In this document: one piece after another, positions 1 to 9,246 of the stretch
How the letters are laid out: every line of letters begins with the position of its first letter
How positions within the stretch are numbered: position 1 is the stretch's first letter
DNA from: Balneolaceae bacterium
GTDB taxonomy: Bacteria > Bacteroidota > Rhodothermia > Balneolales > Balneolaceae
Assembly (NCBI GenBank): GCA_007134695.1
Contig: SLKI01000048.1
Location: 58,878-117,017 of the forward strand
Length of the DNA stretch: 58,140 nucleotides
Reading direction: 5' to 3'
Notes under the pieces: generated by a model
Database searches by the model: none
What the model was told of the DNA's origin: nothing
What the model saw: only the letters and a program-made list of their open reading frames with translations
Translations under genes and position numbers: made by a program

Positions 1-1245
1 CAAAGCGCTTCAAACCTGGTACTCGGCCAGCTGATGAGGGATCGTGGAGATTATGATTCGGCCCTGAATTATGCACATCAAAGTCTTGAGTTGGGATTGC
101 GAGATCAACTCAGGGAGCGTATCAAGGATGCTTATGAACTGCTTGCTGATCTTTACCACCTTCTTGAAGATTTTGAAAGCGCCTATCAATATCTACAGGC
201 GTATAACGATATGTATGACGAATTACTTCAAATCCAGCGCAGCAATCTTATTTACGAAATGCAGATCCGGTTCGATATTGAAAGGATGAACCAGGAACTT
301 GAATTCATGGAGCAAGAGGCGGCGCTACGGGAGGCCAGGATCTCCCAGGAAAGATGGTGGCGAAACTTCCTGATGCTCGGTATTGCAGGGCTGGTTGTCA
401 TCTCTCTGCTGCTTTACTATTTAAACCGGCAGAAAAAGAAGAGTAACCGGCTTCTCAAGCAGCGTCGTTATCAAATCGAGGAACAAAACGATCAGTTGGT
501 GAAACTCAACCAGGAAAAAGATGAACTGATGAGCTTTGTCGCCCATGACCTCAGAAATCCACTCTCCGTGATACAATCGGCTAGTGATCTGATGAAACAT
601 GGTGGGGAGGTCGATCCGAATGAGGTGAAAGAGTACTCCGAAATGATTCAGGTATCGACCTCACGGATGATGAGGATGCTCAATAACATCCTCGATATTC
701 AGAACTCGGATCTGGAAGTAGCCAACGAAGAAATGCATCCGGTTGCCGTCGATAAATCTGTTAAACAGTCTATACAGCACTTTCAACAGACAGCCCTGAC
801 TAAAAATATCGATTTGAAGCCGGACCTTCCCGGCTGTTCAGTTAACGTTCTCGCCAACAAGGACAAACTGATCCGGGTGCTCGACAACCTGCTTTCAAAT
901 GCCATCAAATTCTCTCCGGATGGGTCTGAGGTTTCGCTCTCGTGCGAGCAAAAGGATGATCATGTTCGTATCAGTGTGATCGATAACGGGCCGGGGCTAT
1001 CCGAAGAGGACCAAAATAGATTATTTCAAAAATTCACCCCTCTGTCCAACTCTCCAACCGGCCGAGAAAAATCAACCGGACTGGGGCTTTATATCGTCAA
1101 GCAGTTAACCGAATCGATGGGAGGTACAGTTTCGTGTGAAAGTGAGCCTGGCAAAGGTGCAGTATTCACGGTTGAACTGGTCCGCGCCGGCAGACCTGTA
1201 TTGGAGACTCCTGCCCAAAAACCTTCAGAAGCAGACAATCCATGA
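1..1245 (+). CDS. Sensor histidine kinase with TPR-type sensor region (5' end outside window)
   Basis: The frame is open to base 1, so the N-terminus is missing; residue numbers here count from the first Met at 34. Residues 1-65 look like helical TPR repeats, followed by a coiled coil. A single membrane segment lies at about 110-130 (FLMLGIAGLVVISLLLYYL). The kinase core follows: a HisKA dimerisation helix with the phospho-acceptor His171 in FVAHDLRNPL, then an HATPase domain with an N box (DNLLSNAIKFS), a G1 box (DNGPGLS) and a G2 box (STGLGLYIV). This is the usual order of TPR-containing two-component sensors of Bacteroidota, which autophosphorylate and pass the phosphate to a response regulator. 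No regulator gene is adjacent on the visible side, so the signal and partner are unknown. The C-terminal 15 residues are a disordered tail. Confidence 0.9.
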   Translation, partial: QSASNLVLGQLMRDRGDYDSALNYAHQSLELGLRDQLRERIKDAYELLADLYHLLEDFESAYQYLQAYNDMYDELLQIQRSNLIYEMQIRFDIERMNQELEFMEQEAALREARISQERWWRNFLMLGIAGLVVISLLLYYLNRQKKKSNRLLKQRRYQIEEQNDQLVKLNQEKDELMSFVAHDLRNPLSVIQSASDLMKHGGEVDPNEVKEYSEMIQVSTSRMMRMLNNILDIQNSDLEVANEEMHPVAVDKSVKQSIQHFQQTALTKNIDLKPDLPGCSVNVLANKDKLIRVLDNLLSNAIKFSPDGSEVSLSCEQKDDHVRISVIDNGPGLSEEDQNRLFQKFTPLSNSPTGREKSTGLGLYIVKQLTESMGGTVSCESEPGKGAVFTVELVRAGRPVLETPAQKPSEADNP

Positions 1246-1265
1246 TTTAATCCGGAAGATCAGAT

Positions 1266-2999
1266 TTATCCGGTAAACTTTCGTTTGACCGCCCTGCCGA
1301 CAAATCGCAATTTCTCTTTCACCGGAAAACGACCCAGATTGGTTTTAACAATCCCTCGGGTAAATCGGGTCTTCTTTGTATAATCGATCATCACATCTAC
1401 AATCACCGGTTCGCCCCCCTCAGCCCTGCGCAGTGCCTGTGAGACCACTTCTTTGATCTCCCCGTTATTTTCAAGCTGCATATACCCGCTTCCCGTTGCT
1501 GCTGCCATCCCCTGAAAATCGACCCTGCCAAGTTTCGAACAAACTTTACGATTATAAGACAACTGCTGGCCCTGAGAAATCTGGGACAACTCGCCATCAT
1601 TGAATATGAAGATTACAACACCGGCCTGATGTTCAGCCGCAGTAAGCAGTTCCATGCCGGTCATGATGAATGCACCATCACCGGCAATACCGACGACCTG
1701 CCTTTCGGGTGAAGCCAGCTTGGCACCTATCGCCGCCGGCACACAGTAACCCATGCAGTTGAAATCGGTGGGTGAGATAAACATACCCTGTTTTCGCACT
1801 TCAAACAGTTCGGCAGCAAGATAGGTATGATTTCCATCGTCGACCGTGACAACTGCATCATCATTGAGCTGTTTGCGAAGTTTGCTGAAGAAGAGAGCCG
1901 GATTGACCCGGTCCGGTGATGATTCCTTCTCCCATTCCGCCCTGTAGTTTTGCTTGGCGTCCGAAATCGTGCGGCGAATACGGTCGCCTCTGGCATCGGC
2001 GGAATCTGGCCGATCAAGCAGGCCCAGAAGTCTATCAGCCACCGCTGCAGCATCACCCTCAATGGCAATATCAGCCCGGTAGTTTTTATGAAAAACCTCC
2101 GGATTGATATCGATATGGATCAATCGCTCCGGCATCTCCAGCCCATAACTCCCCGTCGCAATCTCACCGAACCTCACCCCTGCAGCGAGCAGCAGATCAC
2201 ACCCCTCGAACGCCAGTTCAGCGGCAGGTACAGCATACCCGCCGATTCCCATCCCGGTATGCAGCGGGTGATCGCCGGGGAAAACACCCAAGCCCTGTAA
2301 AGATGTAGCGACCGGCATCTCAAGCCGTTCAGCCAGCTCCACAAACTGATCCTTGGCTCCCGAAGCCCCCCAACCCAGAAAAAGGCCGGGTTGGTCAGCC
2401 TCTGCCAGCATCCCGGCCGCCTGATCCAGCAGATCCTCATCGGGCGGGGCGATTTTCTTTTGCCAGGTAAATTTCGGCAATTCACTCACCGTATCCCGGA
2501 ATAGCTGAATGTTTACCGGAATCTCGATAAAAACCGGGCCGGGCTCTCCGTCAACCGCCCGTTGATAACCTTCGAAAATGGCAGGCACGATCTCTTCGTG
2601 ACTTTCCACTTTCCGGCTCCACTTGGTGATCCCATTCAGAACCCGGTGCTGATCGATGTCGTGGAGCTGATAAGCCCGGCCGCTGTCGGTCCGGATTCCA
2701 CCTGAAATCACCAGCATCGGGATACCGGCCAGATATGCCTCTCCGATACCGCTCAGTGCGTGCGTCATGCCGGCCGCCGGGACGATCACCAGACACCCGA
2801 CCGACTCGGTTGTCCGGCTGATCGCATCCGCCATAAAAGCTCCTCCCATCTCGTGGGTTACCAGTGTCGGAATGATCTTGTCCGATCTGTTCAGCTCATC
2901 ATAGAGTTCTGTGTTGTGGACACCCGGTATTCCGAACGTCCGGCGAATACCGACCTGTTCAAGTGCATAAACGGCCAGTTGTGCTCCGGTTTTCTTCAT
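1266..2999 (-). CDS. Thiamine-diphosphate-dependent enzyme, acetolactate synthase-like
   Basis: This 577-residue protein has the three-domain fold of the acetolactate synthase / benzoylformate decarboxylase superfamily. The N-terminal pyrimidine-binding domain carries the activating glutamate in THEMGGAFMADA (about residue 49). A central Rossmann-like domain follows, then a pyrophosphate-binding domain with GDGAFIMTG and IFNDGELSQ, the GDG...N metal/ThDP signature. The last 35 residues are unusually basic (KTRFTRGIVK, RAVKRKFTG) and could be an amphipathic membrane-binding tail; that is inference. It starts 45 bases after the upstream FAD dehydrogenase gene ends, so the two are probably co-transcribed. 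No ilvN or other branched-chain gene is near, which argues against a biosynthetic role. The substrate is unknown; a 2-oxo acid decarboxylase or carboligase is likely. Confidence 0.85.
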   Translation of the reverse strand: MKKTGAQLAVYALEQVGIRRTFGIPGVHNTELYDELNRSDKIIPTLVTHEMGGAFMADAISRTTESVGCLVIVPAAGMTHALSGIGEAYLAGIPMLVISGGIRTDSGRAYQLHDIDQHRVLNGITKWSRKVESHEEIVPAIFEGYQRAVDGEPGPVFIEIPVNIQLFRDTVSELPKFTWQKKIAPPDEDLLDQAAGMLAEADQPGLFLGWGASGAKDQFVELAERLEMPVATSLQGLGVFPGDHPLHTGMGIGGYAVPAAELAFEGCDLLLAAGVRFGEIATGSYGLEMPERLIHIDINPEVFHKNYRADIAIEGDAAAVADRLLGLLDRPDSADARGDRIRRTISDAKQNYRAEWEKESSPDRVNPALFFSKLRKQLNDDAVVTVDDGNHTYLAAELFEVRKQGMFISPTDFNCMGYCVPAAIGAKLASPERQVVGIAGDGAFIMTGMELLTAAEHQAGVVIFIFNDGELSQISQGQQLSYNRKVCSKLGRVDFQGMAAATGSGYMQLENNGEIKEVVSQALRRAEGGEPVIVDVMIDYTKKTRFTRGIVKTNLGRFPVKEKLRFVGRAVKRKFTG

Positions 3000-3044
3000 A
3001 ACGTGTTCTTTCGATTCTGATTCAGATTTTCCAGTACAACCGGC

Positions 3045-4673
3045 TCATGTTAAAACCGACCGGCCCGCCCTCCTTCCCGTCAAAATGCAGCTGCCCAGAA
3101 AGGTTCCTTCCAGAGAGCGCAACCCGTGAATCCCGCCGCCTCCAAATCCGGCCGCTTCACCGGCAGCATAGAGCCCCTCAACCGGGCTTCCGTCCGGGCT
3201 CAGCACTCTGCACTCCAGATCGGTCTGAATGCCTCCAAGGCTTTTACGGGAGAGGATAAACTCCCGAATCGCAATCAGAGGATAAGCTTTCGGGTCGTCG
3301 ATTTTTTGAAACTTGCAGGTTCTCAACCGATCGCCGATATACTGACGCAGATGGGCAATCCGGCGTAGTTGATCGTCATTCATCAATTTTTTCCCGCGGC
3401 CGATTACAGCGTCGTAGGCCCTTACTTCCTGTTCAAGAAGTTCTAAGTTCACAGGCAGCGCTGCAGGGTTTCGGCCATCTTCATTCAGCCGATTCATTTT
3501 CTCGGCCAGTTCTCCGACCGATTCTGCTGTTACTATATCCAGACTCTCGTCCAGCAGCCGGTCGGCCAGGCGCCGGTTGCCAAAAAGCAGCGACCGAATC
3601 ACTCCCAGCTTTTTTCTGTCCCGAAAGTCGGTCATATACTCCGATCCCGACACAGCCAGCTCCCTCTCCATAATCTTGCGGTTGAGTATTTGCCAGGAAT
3701 AACTGCCCGGCTGGCGGGTGATCTGTTCTACCAGAAATCGGGTGTCATAAGAGGTGACCAGGGGCACTGGGCCGATCCGCTCACCCCGGCCGTTTACCCA
3801 TAACGCCGATTTGGGTGGAATCAGGCTGAGGCCATGCCCCGGTTTTCGGGGTTTCGGATGATGAATACCCGCCGCATAGTGAAACTGCTTGTCCAGGTGG
3901 GTCAGGTTTCCTCCTGCTTTCCGCACCGCATCATGCATCACCCCATCGGCAAATTTGTGAGAGCCGTTCAACATCTTTCCCGGGGGATCTCCCCAGGGTC
4001 GATACCAGTGGAGCCGTACCAGGTTGAGATCACCGCAGATCCCGCCCGCAGCTACAATCACACATCCCCCATCAGCCCGGAAATTTTCCGGCCGGCCTTC
4101 CATCTGTCCGTGGCATCCGGTCACCCGGCCATCCGTAACGTCCAGCCCCTCTACCTTGTGGCCAAAACAGATCTTCAATTGATCCCGGTTCGGATGGCTG
4201 TGCAGATGGCCAATCACCGCCTCCATCAAGCCCTGCCCGGTTCCCCATGCGATATGCCAGCGGGGCACCGAGTTGCCCGGCCTGAACAACCCCCGTTCGG
4301 GCCAGTTGACCATCGCCAGAAAGGAGACATCTCTCTCCTTCAGCCAATGGTAGATCCATTCAAGGGAACTCTCCGTATAGAACTCAGCCCACCGTTTTGG
4401 CCAAAGATCCTCTTCTCCGAACTCAGCGAACGATTTCCAATCCTTCAGTGCCAGTTCCGGTGAGTCCTTAATCCCCATCCGCTTCTGCTCGGGAGTACCG
4501 ATCATACAGATTCCGCCGAACGACTCCCGCGCGAGCCCACCGAAATTTTCTTCGCTGTCCCGATCGAGAAGCAGTACCTTTTTTCCGCAATCAAGCAGCT
4601 CAATAGCCGCCGCGATGCCTGCAAGCCCTCCGCCGATAATTATCACATCCGATCTGTAGATAGTTTTGCTCAT
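3045..4673 (-). CDS. FAD-binding dehydrogenase (3-ketosteroid dehydrogenase / fumarate reductase-like)
   Basis: The protein opens with a dinucleotide-binding fold (VIIIGGGLAGIAAAIELL) ending in an acidic ribose-binding position (LLLDRD). It closes with a second FAD signature (GLYAAGEAAGFGGGGIHG). Length (about 542 residues) and order match the putative FAD-binding dehydrogenases related to KstD and the flavoprotein subunit of fumarate reductase. These transfer hydride between FAD and a carbon-carbon bond; the actual substrate cannot be read from sequence. The ATG at 4673 is preferred over a GTG one codon upstream. It is the first gene of a two-gene minus-strand unit with the ThDP enzyme, suggesting the two act on related metabolites. 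Confidence 0.85.
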   Translation of the reverse strand: MSKTIYRSDVIIIGGGLAGIAAAIELLDCGKKVLLLDRDSEENFGGLARESFGGICMIGTPEQKRMGIKDSPELALKDWKSFAEFGEEDLWPKRWAEFYTESSLEWIYHWLKERDVSFLAMVNWPERGLFRPGNSVPRWHIAWGTGQGLMEAVIGHLHSHPNRDQLKICFGHKVEGLDVTDGRVTGCHGQMEGRPENFRADGGCVIVAAGGICGDLNLVRLHWYRPWGDPPGKMLNGSHKFADGVMHDAVRKAGGNLTHLDKQFHYAAGIHHPKPRKPGHGLSLIPPKSALWVNGRGERIGPVPLVTSYDTRFLVEQITRQPGSYSWQILNRKIMERELAVSGSEYMTDFRDRKKLGVIRSLLFGNRRLADRLLDESLDIVTAESVGELAEKMNRLNEDGRNPAALPVNLELLEQEVRAYDAVIGRGKKLMNDDQLRRIAHLRQYIGDRLRTCKFQKIDDPKAYPLIAIREFILSRKSLGGIQTDLECRVLSPDGSPVEGLYAAGEAAGFGGGGIHGLRSLEGTFLGSCILTGRRAGRSVLT

Positions 4674-4807
4674 CACGGCATAATCTAATCGGAATATGCG
4701 GGATTTGGAAAAGCAGAAAGCGATCAGAGCGGATTATTTAATACTATTGCACCCCGTAGTCGTAACTTTTACAATAGAACTCCGTACCAAAACTGAACTT
4801 CAAACCC

Positions 4808-4860
4808 GATTCATCCATGCCTGATTCATCCTTGCCCGTTTCATCCATGCCTGATTCACA
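4808..4860. repeat. 15-bp tandem repeat duplicating a start codon region
   Basis: Three and a half copies of a 15-bp unit close to GATTCATCCATGCCT start at 4808, 4823, 4838 and 4853. Because the unit is five codons long, copies stay in frame and supply potential starts ATG 4817, TTG 4832 and ATG 4847 for the lipoprotein gene. The repeated peptide is MPDSS/LPVSS/MPDSQ. Confidence 0.85.
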
Positions 4861-5965
4861 AAACAAGAAACTGCCGTTTACGGTAATGTGTTCTCTCCTT
4901 CTGTTATTAGTGGCCGCATCAGGTTGTGAAAGCGATGTAGCCCCCGCATCTGCCGATGAGGGTTCTATTGAACCAGATACACTCTATATCGACAACTTCG
5001 AGGAGATCATCACCACCGAATCGATGCTGCTGGCCCAGCCGTTCGGCCCGGTCATCTACCGCACCGAAGGTGAAGATCGTCTCGCCTATTTCGACTATGG
5101 CCATAACCAGGTCCGAATTTTCTCCACCGATGGAGAACTTCTCCTTGAGTTTGGAAGCACGGGCGGCGGGCCGGGAGAATGGGAAGAGATGTCCGGAGCC
5201 GGCCACCTGAGTATCGCCGGTGAACAGATCTACCTGACCGATCACGGCCATTTTACATACGACCTGTTTACAACGGATGGAGATTTTATCCGATCGATCG
5301 AAATGCCCCGGCACCTGAACTACAACGACAAATACCTGATCGAAGAAAACCGCCTGCTGGCAGCCACCAATGGTCATGAGGATGCCCTCGCAGTTATTGT
5401 AGATCTTGAAAATGATGGAGAGATACTTCAGCATATCGGTGAATCGCTTGCCGATCCTCCCACTCATCGAACCCTGGAGGAGGAGCGGCTTGCCTATGCA
5501 GAAGGTGAAGTTCCTGAGGTGGCGCTGAACGAAGCATTGGTTCGGCCTGCCGAGAATGGTTATCTCCTTTTAATGAACTCCATGGGAGAACTGCGGTTCT
5601 ACGATCTTGAAGGAGACCTTACATTTCAATCCTCTCTGCCGGAAGAGATCAAAGATCCGATATTTGAATTTATCTCCTGGAGTAACAGGGAGAATGCTGC
5701 ACCACATACCGTGATGCCGCTGCGCTATATCCGGTATATGGTAGTAGCCGACGATCAGATCTACCTGCTCTCCTCCAATTTCCCCCAGGCAGATGAACTG
5801 GATGATCACCTGCTGGTTTACAATCTCGACGGTGAACTGATTCGGCATCTGGTCCTGGTTGACCGGGAAAATGAAGCGGTCTTTTCCGGTTTTGGTATCG
5901 ATTCCAGCAGAAACCTCTATCTTACGGAGGTGATGAGCGCCCGGGTTTTAAAGACGGGTATTTGA
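4817..5965 (+). CDS. 6-bladed beta-propeller-type lipoprotein
   Basis: The protein has a lipoprotein signal: a charged start, a hydrophobic run (VMCSLLLLLVAAS) and a lipobox ending in Cys at about residue 37 (VAASGC). The mature part is about 345 residues of repeated beta-rich blades, with phrases such as VRIFSTDGELLLEFGSTGGGPGEW that are typical of the 6-bladed beta-propeller (NHL-like) lipoproteins abundant in Bacteroidota. The role is probably extracytoplasmic binding; no enzyme motif is visible. The start is ambiguous because a 15-bp repeat provides three in-frame starts; the ATG at 4847 leaves a more normal n-region than the one at 4817. It appears to be transcribed alone. Confidence 0.75.
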   Translation: MPDSSLPVSSMPDSQNKKLPFTVMCSLLLLLVAASGCESDVAPASADEGSIEPDTLYIDNFEEIITTESMLLAQPFGPVIYRTEGEDRLAYFDYGHNQVRIFSTDGELLLEFGSTGGGPGEWEEMSGAGHLSIAGEQIYLTDHGHFTYDLFTTDGDFIRSIEMPRHLNYNDKYLIEENRLLAATNGHEDALAVIVDLENDGEILQHIGESLADPPTHRTLEEERLAYAEGEVPEVALNEALVRPAENGYLLLMNSMGELRFYDLEGDLTFQSSLPEEIKDPIFEFISWSNRENAAPHTVMPLRYIRYMVVADDQIYLLSSNFPQADELDDHLLVYNLDGELIRHLVLVDRENEAVFSGFGIDSSRNLYLTEVMSARVLKTGI

Positions 5966-6081
5966 GCCGTACATTGTTGATCACCCGGATTAATAAATAA
6001 GCATTTAACGCTGATTATATTGACGCCGTTATTGAGATGGCCCGGGTCTCAGAAACAGACCTTAAACACCCTATATAAATA

Positions 6082-6531
6082 ATGGACTCCGACCTTCAGC
6101 AATACCTGGACAAGATCGAACCCCTGGCTCCGGATACGCAACCTGTCTGGGGAGAGATGACTCCCCAACATATGGTCGAACACCTCATCATGATCGTACG
6201 GGTTTCCAATGGAAAGATTGAAGGGAAAGCCGCCTATGACGGACGGAGGCAGAAAGTAATGAAGCGTTTTCTGCAAAGCGACAAACCGATGCCTCGCCAA
6301 TTTACCAATCCCCTGATCGGCCCGGATCTGAAGCCTCTCATGTTTAAAGATCTTGCCACCGCCAAAAGAGAACTGGCCGGTGAACTGTACGACTTTTCCA
6401 ATTATTTTGATGAAAACCCCAACGCCAGGCCGGTAAACCCCACCTTCGGCCCCCTTAATCGGGAAGAGTGGATCCGTTTTCATCACAAACACTTTACCCA
6501 TCATCTGAAGCAGTTCGGATTGCTCGATTAA
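6082..6531 (+). CDS. DinB-like / DUF1569 protein
   Basis: This 149-residue, all-helical protein has histidines spaced as in the DinB/YfiT metal-binding four-helix fold: H and H in PQHMVEHLIM near residue 30, and a His-rich end FHHKHFTHHLKQFG. Small DUF1569 proteins of Bacteroidota have this layout. DinB-fold proteins bind a divalent metal through three histidines, and several are thiol transferases, but no substrate can be assigned here. The gene precedes the penicillin-binding protein by about 50 bases, so co-transcription is possible without a clear functional link. Confidence 0.7.
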   Translation: MDSDLQQYLDKIEPLAPDTQPVWGEMTPQHMVEHLIMIVRVSNGKIEGKAAYDGRRQKVMKRFLQSDKPMPRQFTNPLIGPDLKPLMFKDLATAKRELAGELYDFSNYFDENPNARPVNPTFGPLNREEWIRFHHKHFTHHLKQFGLLD

Positions 6532-6583
6532 GCAGGCCCGCATCAGGAAACTTTTAACCCGATCTTGAGTCTAACGGTGTAAA

Positions 6584-8944
6584 GTGAACGCTTCAAGATC
6601 TACATATCTCAACAATAATTGGGGGGAATCGATTCTGGCCCGGACTGTCAGGTATGGGTTCTATCTCCTCCTCTCCCTCTTTGCCTCCCTGCTCGGTTTT
6701 ATCGGGCTGGTTTGGGTCGGCCTTTTCGGGCCTATTCCGGATCTATCCGAACTGCGGGAACTGCAGCATCATCAGGCTTCGGAAGTCTATACGATCGACG
6801 GGAAAAGGATGGGGCGTTTCTCGATGCAAAACCGAAGTCAAATTTCGATCGAACAAGTATCACCGGAGTTTCTGAAGGCGCTGATCGCCATTGAGGATGT
6901 TCGGTTTTATCGTCATAACGGAATCGACTATCGTGCACTCGGCCGCGTTTTTGTTCGCGGATTTCTTCTGAGGCAAAATGCGGGTGGCGGAAGTACGCTG
7001 ACCCAACAGCTGGCAAAAAATCTCTATCCACGTCAACACGCCGGCAGAGCCTCGATTGCCGCCGACAAGATTCGTGAAATGATCCTGGCTCAGCGAATCG
7101 AAAAGATCTACTCCAAAGAGGAGATTCTGGAGTTATATGTCAATTCGGTCACCTTCGGTGAGAATACATGGGGAATCCTGGCCGCTTCGGAGCGTTTTTT
7201 CAACACAGCTCCGGACAGTCTCAAATTGCATCAGTCTGCAACGCTGGCCGGCCTGTTGAGGGCAACGACAACTTACAACCCCAGATTAAACCCGGAGCGT
7301 TCAATTCAAAGACGAAATCTGGTTTTGTACCAGATGTACCGCTACGAAATGATCGACCGGGAAACCCTGGATTCAGCTCGGAAACAGGGTCTTGAACTGG
7401 ATTATCGACGCCGTCCCGATATTGAAGTGAGCGCTCCCCACTACATGCGGTTTCTGGAGGAGGAGGTCCGGCAATTGCTCACCAGCCTGCCGGCCCTGGA
7501 CGGAAACTGGTACGACCTCTACGCCGACGGTTTGATCATCGAGAGTACACTGGATTCCAGGGTTCAACACGCCGCTGAAAGGGCTGTACGACAAAGGCTT
7601 TCCGAAATCCAGGAACAGTTCGACCACTCTCGCAGCTTCCGGCCGGTGTTTGATGCGGACGACCCGATGGTCATGCAATCCTGGAAGCGTTCGGAACATT
7701 ACACAATGCTGAGGGAACGCGGCCTCGACGATGCAGATATTAAAGAGATTCTGGACAGAGAGGTGGAGATGGAACTATTTACCTGGGACGGTATGAAGAC
7801 CGTAACGGCCACTCCCAGGGATTCCATTCGCCACTACCTTTCATTTATCAATACCGGTTTTGTATCGATGGAACCGGCCAGCGGCGAGATCAGAGGCTGG
7901 GTTGGAAGTATCAACCCGCGTTACTTTCACTACGATCACGTAAGAGCACGACGACCTACCGGTTCAGCCTTTAAACCGGTTGTTTACGCCTCCGCCCTCG
8001 AATCGGGTGTCCGTCCATGCGACACGCGCAGAAATCTGCTGACCCGGTATGCTGACTACAACGACTGGACGCCTGCCAATCTGCAAGAGGAGTATGGCGG
8101 TACCTGGTCTGTAAAAGGGGCGCTTTCGCATTCGGTCAATACAGTTGCTGTTGAACTGTTGATGGAGACCGGAATCGAAGAAACACGCCAAACCGCTAAC
8201 CGGATGGGAATCCACTCTCCTATACTCCCGCAACCATCAATTGCGCTCGGTACAGCGGAACTCTCCCTGCTCAAATTGACCTCATCCTACACTGCTTTTG
8301 TAAATGAAGGAGTGCCCTCTGCCCCCCGAACGGTTCGTGCCATTTACAGCAGTGAAGGCGAACTTCTCTACGATTTCAGAAAAGAGTCCGGCATGGGAGA
8401 AAACTATCCATTTATCCGGGACCAGGCATTCTCCGAAGAGACCGCAGCGGCGATTACAGCTATTCTCGCACATTCGGCAGATCAGGGCTCATCTGGAGTA
8501 TTGCGCTCACAGTTTGGCATTGAGCATGCTGTTGCCGGCAAAACCGGAACAGTACAGAATTTTACTGACGGATGGTTTATCGGTATGACGCCGGACCTGG
8601 TATTCGGTTCATGGGTAGGCGGCGCTTCTCCCCGATTGCAGATGCCACGGTCTGTGGGGTTTGCCTCTCGCAATGCATTGACGGTTTCGGGACATTTTCT
8701 ACTAAATATGAATCAACAGAGTGAACTACCGCACCCCCCACCCAAATTCCATCCGCATCAGCAAAACGAGGCTTTCTCAATCGATTGCGAGGATTACCGG
8801 GAGATGCGGTTTTCCGACAGAGTGCGCGATTTCTTTTCAGGAAGAGACAGCAAGGGGGTTCAGATCTACGGTGAAGAGAATGAGGAAGAGGAGTCTTTTC
8901 GACAGAGAGTACGCAACTGGTTCAGCCGCGATCAAGATCCCTGA
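6584..8944 (+). CDS. Bifunctional peptidoglycan glycosyltransferase/transpeptidase (class A PBP)
   Basis: This enzyme polymerises lipid II and cross-links the strands at the outer face of the inner membrane. One membrane anchor lies near residues 25-48. The GT51 transglycosylase domain shows its motifs in order: EDVRFYRHNGID with the catalytic Glu, GGSTLTQQLAKNLY, and KEEILELYVN. The transpeptidase domain has the nucleophile Ser in TGSAFKP (SxxK), SVN (SxN) and KTGT. At 786 residues it is the normal size for a PBP1A/1C-type enzyme. The start is a GTG at 6584. The C-terminus has an acidic, disordered tail. No alpha-2-macroglobulin partner gene, as accompanies pbpC, is adjacent, so a PBP1A-like role is preferred. 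Confidence 0.93.
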   Translation: MNASRSTYLNNNWGESILARTVRYGFYLLLSLFASLLGFIGLVWVGLFGPIPDLSELRELQHHQASEVYTIDGKRMGRFSMQNRSQISIEQVSPEFLKALIAIEDVRFYRHNGIDYRALGRVFVRGFLLRQNAGGGSTLTQQLAKNLYPRQHAGRASIAADKIREMILAQRIEKIYSKEEILELYVNSVTFGENTWGILAASERFFNTAPDSLKLHQSATLAGLLRATTTYNPRLNPERSIQRRNLVLYQMYRYEMIDRETLDSARKQGLELDYRRRPDIEVSAPHYMRFLEEEVRQLLTSLPALDGNWYDLYADGLIIESTLDSRVQHAAERAVRQRLSEIQEQFDHSRSFRPVFDADDPMVMQSWKRSEHYTMLRERGLDDADIKEILDREVEMELFTWDGMKTVTATPRDSIRHYLSFINTGFVSMEPASGEIRGWVGSINPRYFHYDHVRARRPTGSAFKPVVYASALESGVRPCDTRRNLLTRYADYNDWTPANLQEEYGGTWSVKGALSHSVNTVAVELLMETGIEETRQTANRMGIHSPILPQPSIALGTAELSLLKLTSSYTAFVNEGVPSAPRTVRAIYSSEGELLYDFRKESGMGENYPFIRDQAFSEETAAAITAILAHSADQGSSGVLRSQFGIEHAVAGKTGTVQNFTDGWFIGMTPDLVFGSWVGGASPRLQMPRSVGFASRNALTVSGHFLLNMNQQSELPHPPPKFHPHQQNEAFSIDCEDYREMRFSDRVRDFFSGRDSKGVQIYGEENEEEESFRQRVRNWFSRDQDP

Positions 8945-9246
8945 CAGAACCCGGGAAATCCTTGGCCGGCCGGGAGCTCAGACGTACTTACTGCCGGTTC
9001 ATAAGCTCCGGCCTGGAGATTGATTGCTCCGGCCGACAATCCAAAACTGACCACCGACTCAAACAGGAAGGCATCCGGTTCAAATCCAGGCGATGATCTG
9101 CACCATCTAATAGTAAATATTTTGGTTATTTTCTTTGCCGACTGATGAATTCCTTTCGGCACAAATAAGTTTGTTGGCACAAGTTCACTACTTGCAGCTA
9201 CTGTGACGGATTTACAAACCTCCAGTCGAAATAACCTGTTTACACT
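8945..9246. other. Intergenic region, no gene seen
   Basis: About 300 bases separate the penicillin-binding protein gene from the MscS gene. I see no convincing ORF, RNA or hairpin terminator. It presumably carries the promoter of mscS-typA, but no motif is clear enough to mark. Confidence 0.5.

Noticed and set aside
1950-2300. 116-codon plus-strand frame inside the ThDP gene
   Set aside because: It is antisense to a well supported coding region and has no family match.
7373-7699. 108-codon minus-strand frame within the penicillin-binding protein gene
   Set aside because: It is a shadow of the conserved frame, with no ribosome site and no homology.
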